This document shows positions 1 to 10,172 of a stretch of 64,000 nucleotides of DNA, one piece after another. The stretch is taken from NCBI GenBank assembly GCA_029204225.1, contig CM055100.1:8076713-8140712 (forward strand), written 5' to 3'. Position numbers and translations under genes: made by a program. Source of the DNA: Diphasiastrum complanatum. Taxonomy: Eukaryota; Streptophyta; Lycopodiopsida; Lycopodiales; Lycopodiaceae. How positions within the stretch are numbered: the stretch's first letter is position 1; each line of letters begins with the position of its first letter. Below the pieces are notes generated by a model that saw only the letters and a list, made by a program, of their open reading frames with translations, was not told the DNA's origin and made no database searches.

Positions 1-256
1 TGAGAGCTTCTCCCCAAAAAGTCTTAGGCAGGCATGCATCTAACCTTAGAGCTTTAAAACATTCACATAGTGTCCTATTCCTCCTCTCATCCACCCCATT
101 TTGTTGAGGGGTGTAAGGGCAAGATAACTCCTTCTTGATCACAAAAGACTTTAAATTCATTTGAGATATATTCTCCTCCATTATCACTTCTAAAAAACTT
201 GATCTTGTTATCATGATGCTTTTCAACAAAAGTATTGAACTTGAAAAAACTCTCAA

Positions 257-391
257 AAACATGTGCTTTAGAGGAAAGTAGATATTACCCATCCATATCT
301 TGAGTAGTCATCTATAAAGGTGACAAACATGTGCTTTACATGAAAGTAGATATACCCATCCATATCTTGAGTAGTCATCTATAAAGGTGAC
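257..391 (-). repeat. 67-bp tandem duplication inside the Copia A' integrase
   Basis: Two adjacent copies (257-324 and 325-391, 68 and 67 bp) of the segment encoding the first integrase Asp region (FIDDYSRYGWVYL). Because 67 is not a multiple of 3, the frame is broken. The same duplication is at 24556-24689 in Copia A. Confidence 0.9.
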
Positions 392-1521
392 AAAATTATA
401 GCTCCACCATTGCTCTTTGTGCTAGCAAAATGCACATCCGAGTGGATCAACTCGAGAGGATGACTTGTCTTTGTGATTGAGCATGGAAAAGGTAACTTGT
501 GTACCTTACCCAAGGCACAAGCTTCATAGACCCTTTCCTCCTTTGTCAAAGATCTTGGAATGCCGAGGGCAAGCTCATCCTTGCACATGGCTTCCATGCA
601 CTTGGTGTTGATGTGACCAAGCCTCTTGTGCCACAAATCAAATGTGGTCATGTTGCTCTCCTCACATACCATCACAAATTGGTTAGGATCTCCAAAAGCA
701 TCAAGCTTAAATAACCTCCCAAACCTTGTTCCCCTTGCTATGATCATCCCACTTTTTTTTATGTTGCATACATTAGTACAGAACTCCACAATGAATTCAT
801 GATCTAAAAGCTGACCAACACTAAGCAAATTCTTAGTGATGCTAGGAATGAAGAGAACACCATCTATCTTAGTCTTCTTGGAAGATCCTAAGCATAAGGG
901 AATGGATCCCACACCTTCAACTTTACATTCATCATCATTTGCTGCAAAAATAGACTTTATAGGTCCTACAAAAAGTGTGAGTTGAGAAAAATACTCCCTT
1001 CTACCCGACATGTGAGAGCTAGCCCCACTATCTATCCACCAAGGATCTTCATCTTTGACATTTGATGATGAAAAAGTTGACATCATGAGTGAGTCCTCAT
1101 GAGAAATCTCTTTCTCCTCTTGTCCCATGTTGGCTTGACTTTGACCTTGCTTCCTCTTGAAGCATTCTGAGGCATAGTGCCCCATCTTGCTACAATAGTA
1201 GCACTTGATCTTAGATTTGTCCTTCTTGGGCTTTACTTGTGATGATGATGATGTAGATCCTCCTTGATCTCCATCCTTTGCTTGCTCCTTTTTTAATGCG
1301 CCTAGTTTGCTCTTTGCTTTGCCTTTGCTCTTGAAAAATAAGGCTTTGTCATCACCATCATTGATGGAGAGCCTCTCCATCCTTGATTTGATATGAGCCT
1401 TCCTACTCTCCTCGGCCATCAACACACTTTGAAGGTCTTCAAGTGTAGGCAAGTTTACCATGATGGCATAGCTTTGAACAAGGTTAGTAAAAAAAACAAG
1501 CTCTCTTTGATCTATTCTCAC
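379..1521 (-). pseudogene. Copia gag C-terminus, protease and GAG-pre-integrase
   Basis: A 380-residue open stretch. It starts inside gag (the usual N-terminal ~150 residues are missing). A CCHC zinc knuckle CYYCSKMGHYASEC lies near residues 107-120, followed by the aspartic protease motif DSGASSHM near 163-170 and the GAG-pre-integrase motif LWHKRLGHINTKCM near 297. It ends at the first integrase residues (LIHSDVHF). In the family, gag binds RNA, the protease processes the polyprotein and integrase inserts the cDNA. The frame is long and intact for this part, but the missing gag N-terminus and the broken integrase downstream make it a fossil or a non-autonomous element. The apparent start Met is not a real gag start. 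Confidence 0.85.
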
Positions 1522-1647
1522 TCGAATGAAACCAAATTTGGAGATACAATCACTAGATTAGCAACTAGTAACGAGGACAAAGCCAATACTACTCAAATCT
1601 AGGATCTAACCTTGAGAAAAACAAATCCAAAGCTCACTTTTGATTAG

Positions 1648-1659
1648 GCTCTGATACCA
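1648..1659 (-). promoter_or_regulatory. Primer-binding site of Copia A'
   Basis: On the minus strand the sequence reads TGGTATCAGAGC, the standard plant Copia site complementary to the 3' end of initiator-Met tRNA. It directly follows the LTR terminus ending in CA at 1660, which fixes element orientation and the LTR edge. Confidence 0.9.
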
Positions 1660-2257
1660 TGACAAAAGTATACAGCAAAATGAATCCCAATCAATCCCAA
1701 AAGTTATGGAGGATGCAAAATCAAAGATCTAGATCCAAATTATAAGCTAGAATCAAGAATAGTTACCAAAACTAGCTAATTTGGCATTTAACTCCACAAT
1801 GGCCACATAGATTTGATCAATTACATAAAATTAAAGTGCAACAAGCTTCTCAAACCTGTAATCAACTTCAGTGCCTTGCAAATCATGTAGTTAATGCATA
1901 AAATCACTCACATCCAATAGCTATAATTCGCCACCCAAAGACAATGTTGATAGAACTTCAAGTGGAAAAACTCGATATTTTTTCATATTTGGATGGAGAT
2001 CCATTCATACATTTATACATTCCAAGCTCGGATCTGAGCATATTAGGGCACATCTGAACTTATCATACCCTAACCCTAACATTTAACCTAATAGGTCATT
2101 GGATCCACCCTAACTTGGGGTCAAGAGCTCAAGATCCAAAAACAATGTAATGCTATTTTTAGATCCTAGAATTTCTCTAGCCTATTTAAACACATTTTGG
2201 CATCATTTCAAAGATGCTATCACAATGTAATATGAGGAATGAAGTAGTTGAAAAGCA
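1660..2257 (-). mobile_element. LTR-A' (5' LTR of Copia A')
   Basis: About 598 bp between the primer-binding site and Gypsy Gy1. It aligns along its length with 22710-23292, the leader of Copia A. Termini read as TG...CA on the minus strand. This LTR family lacks the TCACACGTGTGA palindrome seen in the other LTR families here. The outer edge is inferred from where the two copies stop matching. Confidence 0.7.
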
Positions 2258-2373
2258 TCGTATGTGATTTGGCACGTGTGGTAGCTATTTACATGACCTT
2301 CTTACCAATTACATGTGACCAAAAATGGTCAAGCTAGAATTGTGAAATTTTAGTACCCAAGAAGAACAACAAG

Positions 2374-2763
2374 ATGTGGATCTGTGTGAACCTGGAGCCA
2401 CTAAATGCGGTGATGAAGAAAAATCATTTTTCCTTACCTTTCACGAAAAGTGTTTTGGATCGAGTAGCAGGAGTAGAAGCCTACAATTTTCTAGACGGCT
2501 TCAGCGGCTATAATCAAGTCAAAATAGCGTCGGATGATCAGCATAAGACAGTGTTCACCACCGAATGGAGAACCTACGCCTATAGAGTAATGCCATTTGG
2601 ACTTTGCAATGTCCCAAGTACTTTTCAACAAGTTATGCAAACGACATTCTGTAGAAGTTCCTGGAGATATTCTTGGATGATCTGTGCATGCATGGACCGA
2701 GAACTTAGAACACCAAACCCAGAAAAAGTGTTGAAGCAATTCCGTGAATATAGATCTCTTTGA
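2374..2763 (+). pseudogene. Gypsy reverse transcriptase fragment (Gy1)
   Basis: Starts at the VNLEPLNAV motif of Gypsy RT, continues through FLDGFSGYNQ (finger/palm, first catalytic Asp) and the PFGLCNVPSTFQ motif. The segment that should hold the catalytic xxDD is scrambled after about 2645 by a small deletion: the sister copy Gy2 reads IFLDDLCMHG there, while Gy1 has shifted frame. Not catalytically competent. Confidence 0.85.
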
Positions 2764-3420
2764 ATCCAAAAAAATGTCAATTTTGGGTGACACATACCTG
2801 ATATTGGGCCACATAGTATCAAGACATGGAACCGCCACTGACTTATCAAAGGTAAGGGTCATTGTTGATCTGCCCACCCCAGGGATGATTCATAGTGTCT
2901 ATGTTCTCATGGGTCATGCTAACTACTATTGGATCTTCATTCTAAATTTTGGGGAGTAGACCAATCCACAAGCTCACAACGGAACCACATTGGACAGAGA
3001 AAGTACAGGCTTTCCATAAGCTTAAAGATGCATTGGTCTTAGCGCCAATATTAAGACCGCCCAATTGGACCATAGAGTTTCATGTGCATATTGATGCATC
3101 AAAGTATGCAATTGCAGTCGTCTTAACCCAACCAAAAGAATGAAAAAAGAATTTCCCAATTTGACCGACAACTCAGTGACTCAAAGATGAACTATTCTAC
3201 CACAGAGGGGGAAGCATTGGCAATGATTTATGCGGTTAAGAAGTTTAGGCATTACTTGATGGCCACTCATTTTGTATTTTATACGGACCATCAACCTTTG
3301 CATTATCTTATTGATAAAACTTGCAACACAGGGCGGATTACTCGATGGTTGTTGTTGTTGTTGGAGTTTGATTTTGAATAGTGGTTCGCAAGGGGAAGCA
3401 ACATTTATATGGCAGATCAT
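2744..3420 (+). pseudogene. Gypsy RT connection and RNase H fragment (Gy1)
   Basis: Frames 2744-2959, 2949-3143 and 3187-3381 carry the RT thumb (a degenerate LGHIVSRHG), the RNase H start FHVHIDASKYAI with its first acidic residue, the EALAMIYAVKKFRHYL helix and FYTDHQPLHYL. Three frame changes separate them. RNase H normally removes template RNA during cDNA synthesis. Confidence 0.8.
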
Positions 3421-3609
3421 GTGTCGTAAATTAAAGGGAAGAAGATGACAACCCAACCCAATGATGAGCTACTGGATGTTGCCTTGTTTTATATTGATAC
3501 AGTACCAGAATGCCGCTGACATAGTTGAATATCTAATGCGGGGCCAACCACATCAATCACTCCTGAAGGCAAAAAGTGGAAGATGATTTTAAAAACTAGA
3601 CCTTATTAG

Positions 3610-4340
3610 TTGATTGTCGACCAATTGTATCGACGAGGATCTGATGGGATCCTTCAAAGATGTATTCTTCCATATGAAGCAACCCAGATTATCTTCATTT
3701 CACATGAAGGCATGCGTGGTGGTCACTTCACATATGACATTATAGTTTGCAAGATCTTGCAATCAGGATGTTGGTGGCCAACGATTCATAAGGATATGGA
3801 AGAATACTTGAGGAAATGTGATGTATGTCAATGAGCTAGAAGACCAAGAAGATTGAATTATGATCTATCGCATCCGGTACTAGCTCAAGCACCATTTGAG
3901 AAGTGGGAATTGGACTATATTGGCCCTATCCACCCAGTTGCAAGGAGTTCACAAGCCCGATATGGCAACAAATTATCTCACCAAATGGGTGCAAGCCAAG
4001 GCTGCGCAAACTGCTGAGCACGAACCACTACCAAATTTCTATAGAAAAATATTATTGTGTGCTTCGGAGGCCTGGTGGAGATAGTCAATGATCTGGAAGC
4101 CATTTTGTCAATGAGACCATCAAAGTCCTATTAGAGAAATTCTTCGTGATCCATAGATTCAGCATACTTTATTATCCTCGAGGTCATGGACAAGCAGAAT
4201 CATCCAACAAGATCCTGTGTAGCATTATCATGAAAACAGTTGAAGCTAGTAGATCTGATTGGGAGAATAAGTTGCTGCTCCTTTTTGGGCACATAGGACA
4301 ACATATAAAGCAAGGACATATCAAACACCATTCCAATTGA
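3610..4340 (+). pseudogene. Gypsy integrase zinc finger and core fragment (Gy1)
   Basis: 3610-3834 encodes the HHCC zinc finger (H of SHEGMRGGH, then CDVC) ending at a stop after CDVCQ. The core follows in broken frames: WELDYIGPI near 3905 holds the first Asp region, and the Glu region is near 4180-4215 (YYPRGHGQAESSNK). Stops and frame changes in between rule out activity. Confidence 0.75.
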
Positions 4341-4521
4341 TTTATGTTCAGGATGTTGTAATGCCAATGGATTTTTTGGTTACTTCAATGAGAGTTGCTA
4401 CTATACAATGCCTTGATGAATCCAAATCTCTACAACTATGCCATGATGCCCTACACAAGCTTTGCGGGACATGCCTATTGGTTGTGCATGCATTAACAAC
4501 TGAGAAAGCACGATGTAAATA

Positions 4522-4758
4522 ATGGCACGCCAGTTACACAAGAAAGATCTTCAATCAAAAGATCTAGTACTCATGTATAAGACCAAGGCAATCAAAGGAA
4601 AGTTGAAGTTCACAGGCGAAGGCCCATACCGCATCAAGAAAATTCTAAGCCATGGAGCCGTGAATCTTCAACAACTTGATGGGACACATTTGATACACCC
4701 ATCAACGGTAGCCGACTTCACAAATATTGGCCACCATAGTGATGCAGATTCAGCTTAA
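4522..4758 (+). pseudogene. Gypsy integrase C-terminal domain (Gy1)
   Basis: A 78-residue open frame with the typical post-core pattern of Gypsy integrase (DLVLMYKTKA, GKLKFTGEGPYRIKKI, then GAVNLQQLDG). It marks the 3' end of the Gy1 coding region. No chromodomain is visible after it. Confidence 0.75.
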
Positions 4759-4989
4759 TGATGACCATCAACGCATAATTGGATCAGATCATGCAATACA
4801 ACAATCATCACAGTCGGATCTAACAAAATCAAGCTAAATCTAATGAGATCTAGTCATATCAAGCGAAATCCATCAAGATTCAACAAGATTAGGCAAGATC
4901 TGGATAGATCAAGTAAGATCTAGTAAGATCCAAGTAGGATCTAGATCCAGATGTGATAAAAAAGGTAGCAGATCATTGTCAAACACCAC
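4759..4989. other. Spacer with degenerate GATCT/AAGAT repeats
   Basis: No gene. Between about 4790 and 4955 short words such as AGATCT, AAGATC and TCAAG recur irregularly, giving a low-complexity feel without a fixed period. It may be 3' untranslated sequence of Gy1 or inner LTR-J sequence. Confidence 0.4.
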
Positions 4990-5662
4990 TTAGCCTCCAA
5001 AAATGAAGATTTGATTTGAAGATCTCAAGAAAAAACACCAAAAATAGAGATAAAAATTACTTAAACTGATGGATCAGCTACCAAACATTCATGAAAACTC
5101 TCGCAGAGACATACATAGTCAGATCTGACTCAAATGGACTTACATAAATCTCTATGAGAGCTACTTGTGAAAAATCAATCAAATTTGAGTGTATGTGAGA
5201 GTTCCAAGGAGCAGAATCTATGGAACCTTCGTAGGACATCAAGATCTTCAAACCAATATTCATAGACCACAAAAATAGAATCAAGAAAGTGAATTTACCT
5301 GCCTACATGGTCAGATCTTGTAAATTTGAGATATAGAGCAAGTTTTGTGAGAGTTCCCTTCATGCAAGACTGAAGAGCCTATTAAAACCTTTGCAGAACG
5401 TTCCTAGGGCAGCCAAAACATCCTCTGAACCTTCTCAAACTTCTCTAGGGTCTTATAATTTTGTGAAGAAGGTCCCTGTCAAATTTGGTTTTGTCACTAG
5501 ATCTCAAATAAAATGGCATGTACAACCTATATGAATCATCTAAATGATAAATGCATTTATTTCACATGTGGGAACAGGCTCCACACATGTGTAATGATGA
5601 TATGTACTAGTCATAATGGTATTTACAAGATTTGATCAAGTTAGCTTCTGCCAATTTTAACA
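4990..5662 (-). mobile_element. LTR-J (minus-strand Copia LTR)
   Basis: On the minus strand it begins TGTTAAAATTGG at 5662, immediately after a purine tract (GAGGAG, 5663-5668). Its first ~200 bp resemble LTR-E at 37608-38438, including the pair of palindromes ACACATGTGTGG and CACATGTG near 5564-5596 and a shared segment around ATATAGGTTGTACAT. The distal end near 4990 is a guess, since no primer-binding site was found. The region also contains two loosely repeated blocks around 5095-5180 and 5300-5365. Confidence 0.6.
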
Positions 5663-6330
5663 CTCCTCAAAACTAACTTGATAAAAGCATGATGATATTG
5701 AGATTGACCCCATGGGCTGAATTGGTCTTCAAATATGGATCCTTGCTGGTTCAAAGGTGTGAAGATCAACCAATGAGCTTGATGTTGATCCGAAATCACC
5801 ATATCCATGATAGTGCCTCTTTGATGTTGACTTCTTTGATGAAATTGAGAGCTTTGCAATACTTGTTTGATTTATTCCATCCTTGAAACATATGGTTAAT
5901 TCAAAAGCTCCTCCTCCTTAAAAATAGCTGCAACTCCATGAGAAAATAAAGAGTCCTTCTTGAATCATAAGGATCACAAAGTTCCAACATCATGTTACCC
6001 AGATCTCTAGAATTAGGCTCGTCAATACTGGCAAGGCTATGCATACTATAATAACCAAGAGTTTGCATCATATCTTCATGCTTGATTTCCACGCTAATCT
6101 TAGATCTAATGAGGCTAAATACTTCATTATGGAGATAAGTGTCCTTAGAGGATGATTCACTTACTCCCATAAAGAGTTTACAATTTGTCTCAATACATGA
6201 AAAAAGACAAATTTTCACACTATGAGTGAACAAATCACTCTTGCTCTTGCAAGACTCAAGAGCACACATTTGATGAAATAACCATTTGCTTTCTAATTGA
6301 TCTAAAATAAATTTCAAACCATTAAGAACA
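5663..6330 (-). pseudogene. Unknown 3' reading frame of Copia J
   Basis: Located just upstream of the polypurine tract of LTR-J. A 138-residue open stretch (5901-6317) contains motifs LESKWLFHQMCALESCKSK, FSCIETNCKLF and SESSSKDTYL; weaker coding sequence continues to about 5690. The same pattern is seen at 38890-39480 in Copia I, also just upstream of a polypurine tract. I do not recognise the family. It is not reverse transcriptase or RNase H. It could be an extra 3' ORF of this Copia lineage, or an old gag/integrase piece drifted beyond recognition. Confidence 0.5.
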
Positions 6331-6536
6331 TCAACTATGTTCTCAACAGAGACATCATACTCACTAGTATGGCTTTACTCCAACTTTGACTAAAGGGGGA
6401 TATCGATTCCTGGTATCTAGATTCCAGAGCAATTCAATGTATGACTCACCATCATGACTAGTTCAAGGACAACTCATCACATTCAATCAAAGGTGAAGGA
6501 ACAGTCAGAGTTGAATTCTAGAGAGGTGAAGTCAAG

Positions 6537-6998
6537 TTGTTGTCCAATGTTCTCCATGTACCAAATTTAACCAAGAATCTGCTCTCAGTTAGTAGAATCA
6601 CCGATTTAGGTCGGTGGGTGGAATTTGATTCAGAAGGCTGCACAGTTCTTGACAAATTCTGGAAGGTTCTAGCCTACGAAAGAAGAAGTGACTATCTTTA
6701 CAAACTCAGCCACTACTATTCTTCTAACAGTCAAGCTCTTCACACAGCCACTTTTGAATCAACTGATATGTTGTGGCATTTCAGACTTGGCCATCTTAAT
6801 TTCAACAGTATTCAGCAAATGTCTGCTCAGAGTCTAGTACAAGATCTACCGTCTGTCAGCAAGCCAACTTCTCCATGCGAGAGCTGTATTATCAGCAAGC
6901 ATGCTAGAAGCCCTTTCACTTCAGACTCGGTTCATACATGCAAGGGCTTGCTTGACCTTGTACATAACAACATTTGTGGCCCGATGCTGCTTCGATAG
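6537..6998 (+). pseudogene. Copia protease end and GAG-pre-integrase (H)
   Basis: Open for 153 residues. The motif VLHVPNLTKNLLSVS near the start is the conserved end of Copia protease. LWHFRLGHLNFNSI with CESC (zinc-binding His and Cys) near residues 79-116 is GAG-pre-integrase. The last residues LLDLVHNNICGPM begin integrase; the usual catalytic Asp (HSD) is Asn here. Confidence 0.8.
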
Positions 6999-7128
6999 GG
7001 GGAGCTCTCTATTTCCTAACTTTCATTGATGACTTTTTTCGAAGGACTGGCACCTACTTTATGAAGAACGAATCTGAAGCATTTAAATTCTTCAAGTAGT
7101 TCAAGGCATCTGCAGAAAACCAGACCTA

Positions 7129-7395
7129 GTGGAAGATCAAGGCTCTACACATAGATGGAGGGGGAGAGTTATTTCCATAAAACTCAAGGAGTTCTGCAAG
7201 GCCAATGGGATACATCAACAATTTACAACCAGGTACTCACCTCAGTCCAATGGTGTAGTTGAATGGACGAATCAGACACTCATCGAAAGTGCCAAGAGCA
7301 TGATGGCCCATGCCTCTCTTCCAAAAAAAAATTGGGTAGAAGTTGTTACTACAGCTGCCTACTTGCAGAGAATCGATCCATCACCAGATCCCTAA
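7129..7395 (+). pseudogene. Copia integrase fragment (H)
   Basis: Follows a frame change near 7000-7130. It carries the second half of the integrase core: the region around HIDGGGEL (a changed form of SDNGGEY), then QFTTRYSPQSNGVVEWTNQ with the catalytic Glu (usually VAERKN), and NWVEVVTTAAYLQ. The first catalytic region (FIDDFFRRTGTYF) is in another frame near 7022-7060. Confidence 0.75.
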
Positions 7396-7821
7396 ATGGC
7401 AAGACACCTTATGAGCTGTGGATATGATCCAAACCATCACTCAAAGATATTAGAGTATTTGGCTACACCACTTTTGCTTTGCAGCCAGATCTTGAACTCC
7501 ACCAGATGGACCTTCCACAACGGAACCATCGAAGAGGAAATCTATATGTCGCAGCCAGAGGGATATGAACTCAAGGGAAATCAAAAGCACCTTGTATGCA
7601 AAATCCACAAGGATATCTATGGGCTGAAAAAATCACCTAGAGCCTGGTTCCAGAAGATCAATGCATTTATGATAAAGAATGGTTTTATTTCAAACTCAGC
7701 ACACTTGAATGTCTACTTCAAGTCTGTATCAGAACACTTCATCATCATCACTCTCTATGTAGATGATACACTTTTATTTAATAGCAATCTGAATCTGATG
7801 AAGGATACCAAGATCTCTTGA
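7396..7821 (+). pseudogene. Copia reverse transcriptase fragment (H)
   Basis: After a short integrase-like start, the frame jumps into RT near 7490, so the integrase C-terminus and RT N-terminus are lost. Visible RT motifs: EEEIYMSQPEGY, KIHKDIYGLKKSPRAW and IITLYVDDTLLF, with the catalytic YVDD near residue 122. The sequence ends soon after, so thumb and RNase H are absent. Confidence 0.8.
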
Positions 7822-7885
7822 TTTGTAGAAGTCAAAATAGCTTCAAACTTGATGGAGATGGTGCACAAGCCACTGGCCATCAATA

Positions 7886-8830
7886 TTAGCCACCAGATTC
7901 TTGGCTTTCTTTGTCATGGTGTGGAACCATTGGGGCATCTTCATCCGAGGTGCTTGAACTCTTCTTCTGCTTTTGTGAGGTTGAAGCAATGGCTGGCTTT
8001 GATGAATTTACAGCAGCAGCAGTTCCATCTGTATCCATAGCTGTGGTAATAACTACATTCGTTTGAGAGGCTACAACATCAATTTCCATAGCAGTTGTAG
8101 CTGCTACCTCGAGTGTTGGCGCAACAACTACTATAGTGGCTGTGGTAGGAATTGTCAAGAGGCTGGAAAGGTCAATTGGTCTTGGAGGCAACATTCTTCC
8201 CATCAGCATGGTTTTCTCTTGATCGCTTAATACTCCAGAATGGTCACATAATCGCGAAACATGCGCTCCTACTCCAAAAAAATTTTGGTGTATGAGCCAC
8301 CTCAAAAAAGCCTTATATGTGATGATACCAAAGCATATAGGATTGCCGGCTAGCGCGTCTGATAGATACCCAAATTTTTGAACTGAGATGGTTGCATCCA
8401 CATCCGTCAAAAATATAACTTAATTGGTGTATTTACAAAATAGTTTGAAGGTGGTATCCTTGATCATTGAGATTTTATACCCTTTCGTGGGTACGAAGCA
8501 ATTGCTCAGGAAATGGACGGTTTCAAACATTGAATCTCCATTTGTAAAAACAATTTTGCCATCCAATGGTTATCCCAGAGTTGTTCAAAACACTTCTTCA
8601 AAAATAGTAAAAAATTTGTCTCGCACATGTACTTTGAAATCCACCTCAAATACTTTGTGAATGGAGTTCACGAACTCAGTACTGACTTCAAAGAAAATGA
8701 CTGAAGGGTCCACTTTCAAATTTCCCAACCTGCATTGATCCAAACAGGACTGGATTGATGTCAGACAGATTTCTGTGCGTGCTTTCCATGTAATAGAAGA
8801 GCTCGATTCAGAAGCCATTGTGTCGAACAA
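7886..8830 (-). pseudogene. Unrecognised ORF interrupted by three stops
   Basis: A single reading frame of about 315 codons on the minus strand, open except for TGA at 8585-8587 and two TAA codons, one near 8570 and one near 8420. The N-terminus (MASESSSSITWKARTEICL, start at about 8818) leads into a hydrophobic/aromatic region (VDPSVIFFEVSTEF, FKVHVRDKFF). The C-terminal third is low complexity, rich in Thr, Val and Ala, then Ser/Asp/Glu rich. I do not recognise the family. Plant transposon-linked gag-like or host-derived proteins can look like this. All three stops can arise from CGA or CAA by C to T change, as expected of methylated, silent DNA. Confidence 0.5.
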
Positions 8831-9221
8831 TTGTCAAAGGCTCCGCAGATCACAACAGGTCGTAAGAGATCGCTTGATCGCAAAGAGTTTGAATGCAGAA
8901 AAGCATAAAACTACAAGAAGAAAGTGTGACAAGGAAAATAAAAAATGACTATGACATGTAGTGGCGGTGTAGTGAGGATAATGATGTGTCATGGTGACAT
9001 GACATCTGTCATTTCCATTATTAAGGACGTGCATGGCTCAAAGTTTGAAAATATGATTTGACATATCAGTCTTAATGACGATAAAGACCGTTTGTGAAAA
9101 GAAAAGACATAAATGAATAAAAAAATATATCCATTTTTATGTGTAGGCATACACACATGTGAATAATGATGACCATGTGCCATCCATAATCTTTAATGGA
9201 TGAATACAAAAGTTAGGCCAA
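8831..9221. other. Non-coding spacer
   Basis: No gene, LTR terminus or repeat that I can support. Short open frames here have no coding features. Confidence 0.5.
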
Positions 9222-9930
9222 GAGATTCTCGAAAGATTCTTGAAAATATGCTAGAAAGATTTTTGAAAGTTTCACAAAACCTCCTCGCAAGATTCTAAAA
9301 ATGATAGAGAAACTAAGTTCTCGAAAGAATTTTAGTAAGATACTAGAAAATTTCTCGAAATATTCTTGAGAAATATAAAAAATAAAATAGAAAAATCACT
9401 CAAAAGACTTAAAAGAAAATTGTTAGAAAATTTCTCAAAAAATTAGCGAAAGATGTTAGAAAGATTCTAGAACAATTCTCGAAAACAATCCCCAAAAAAA
9501 TTACAACACATTTTGATTACAAATTTAGTGTCGCGAAAAATTCTTGAAAAATTCTCAAAAATACTATGAAAATGTCTTGAAAGATTGTGGGAGAAATCTA
9601 GAAAAATTCTCGAAAAAGTTCTCGAAAAGATTCTCGAAAAAATTTCTGGAAAAATGTTGGAAGACGTCTAGAAATATTCTTGAAAGACTCTCAAAAATAT
9701 CTAACAAGGTTTTGAAGGAATTTTAGAAAGATTTGCGAAAAGATTCCAAAAAAGTCATGAAAAATTCTTGAAAAATTTGAAGAATGATTTTGGAAAAATT
9801 CTAGAAAGTGGTAGAAAATTTCACAAAAATTTCTAGAAAAGATAGGAGAAAAGTCGCGAACAATTTCAGAAAAGATAAAAGAAAATTCGCGATCAATTCC
9901 AGAAAAATCCTAGAAAAGAATGAGAAAAAA
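9222..9930. repeat. Degenerate array of the palindrome TTCnnGAA
   Basis: About 700 bp of A-rich sequence in which TTCTCGAA, TTCTTGAA, TTCTAGAA and TTCTGGAA recur, often 11-13 bp apart (for example at 9226, 9237, 9607, 9619, 9631, 9644). Roughly fifteen exact TTCnnGAA hits were counted by eye, with many one-mismatch forms between them. A 60-residue open frame inside (9544-9726) is a by-product of the repeat. It lies between the unknown pseudogene and Gypsy M and resembles neither. The motif is the tail-to-tail form of a heat-shock element half-site pair. Confidence 0.75.
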
Positions 9931-9949
9931 AAAATGTCTGGTCAAAGGT

Positions 9950-10172
9950 AATATTTCTTGAGTCTGGACCCATTAATTCGTGTCGGGAATAGTTCGCCTT
10001 CAAGTGATTGGAGTTGTACAGAACCATTCTCAAACACTTCTATGACTTTATAAGGTCCGAGCCATCTCATATGAAGTTTTCCAGAGTACTTTTGATGTCG
10101 ACTATCATAGATCAACACAACCTCATTAGCTTTAATATCACATTTTCTGATACGACTATCATACTTTTTCTG
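9950..10172 (-). pseudogene. Gypsy integrase C-terminal domain (M)
   Basis: Below the stop at about 10173, the minus strand still encodes an integrase tail with the pattern LIYDSRHQKYSGKL, MRWLGPYKV, VQLQSLEGE. It ends at the TTCnnGAA array, so the element is cut there. Confidence 0.65.

Larger units (their letters stand above)
1..2257 (-). mobile_element. Copia A': 5' part of a Ty1/Copia retrotransposon
   Basis: Read on the minus strand this runs LTR (1660-2257), primer-binding site (1648-1659), truncated gag, protease, GAG-pre-integrase and the start of integrase, and is cut by the window edge. It is the inverted sister of Copia A at 22710-26412: the same leader, the same shortened gag start and the same 67-bp tandem duplication inside integrase. 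The end at 2257 is placed where similarity to LTR-A stops and Gypsy Gy1 sequence begins, so it is good to a few bases only. Not functional as seen: the integrase frame is broken by the duplication and reverse transcriptase is outside the window. Confidence 0.85.
2258..4760 (+). mobile_element. Gypsy Gy1: decayed Ty3/Gypsy pol
   Basis: A 5'-truncated Ty3/Gypsy element with reverse transcriptase, RNase H, integrase zinc finger, integrase core and integrase C-terminus in that order on the plus strand. No gag, protease or LTR is seen. The sequence from about 2265 to 4088 matches Gy2 at 29869-31550. Numerous frameshifts and stops. LTR-A' lies directly at its left edge, which suggests that Copia A' inserted into it. 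Confidence 0.85.
6405..7821 (+). mobile_element. Copia H: internal fragment of a Copia element
   Basis: Plus strand, no LTRs seen. It starts in a mutated protease (WYLDSRA near 6410, where the Gly of DSGA is Arg), then GAG-pre-integrase, integrase, and after an internal deletion near 7490 the reverse transcriptase. It ends just after the YVDD box at about 7760. Stops and frame shifts are present throughout. Confidence 0.85.

Noticed and set aside
499-714. Plus-strand frame at the left edge
   Set aside because: It is antisense to the Copia A' gag-pol frame; same for the plus frame at 1393-1602.
9544-9726. Lys/Phe-rich 60-residue open frame
   Set aside because: It lies wholly within the TTCnnGAA array, and its composition follows from the repeat.
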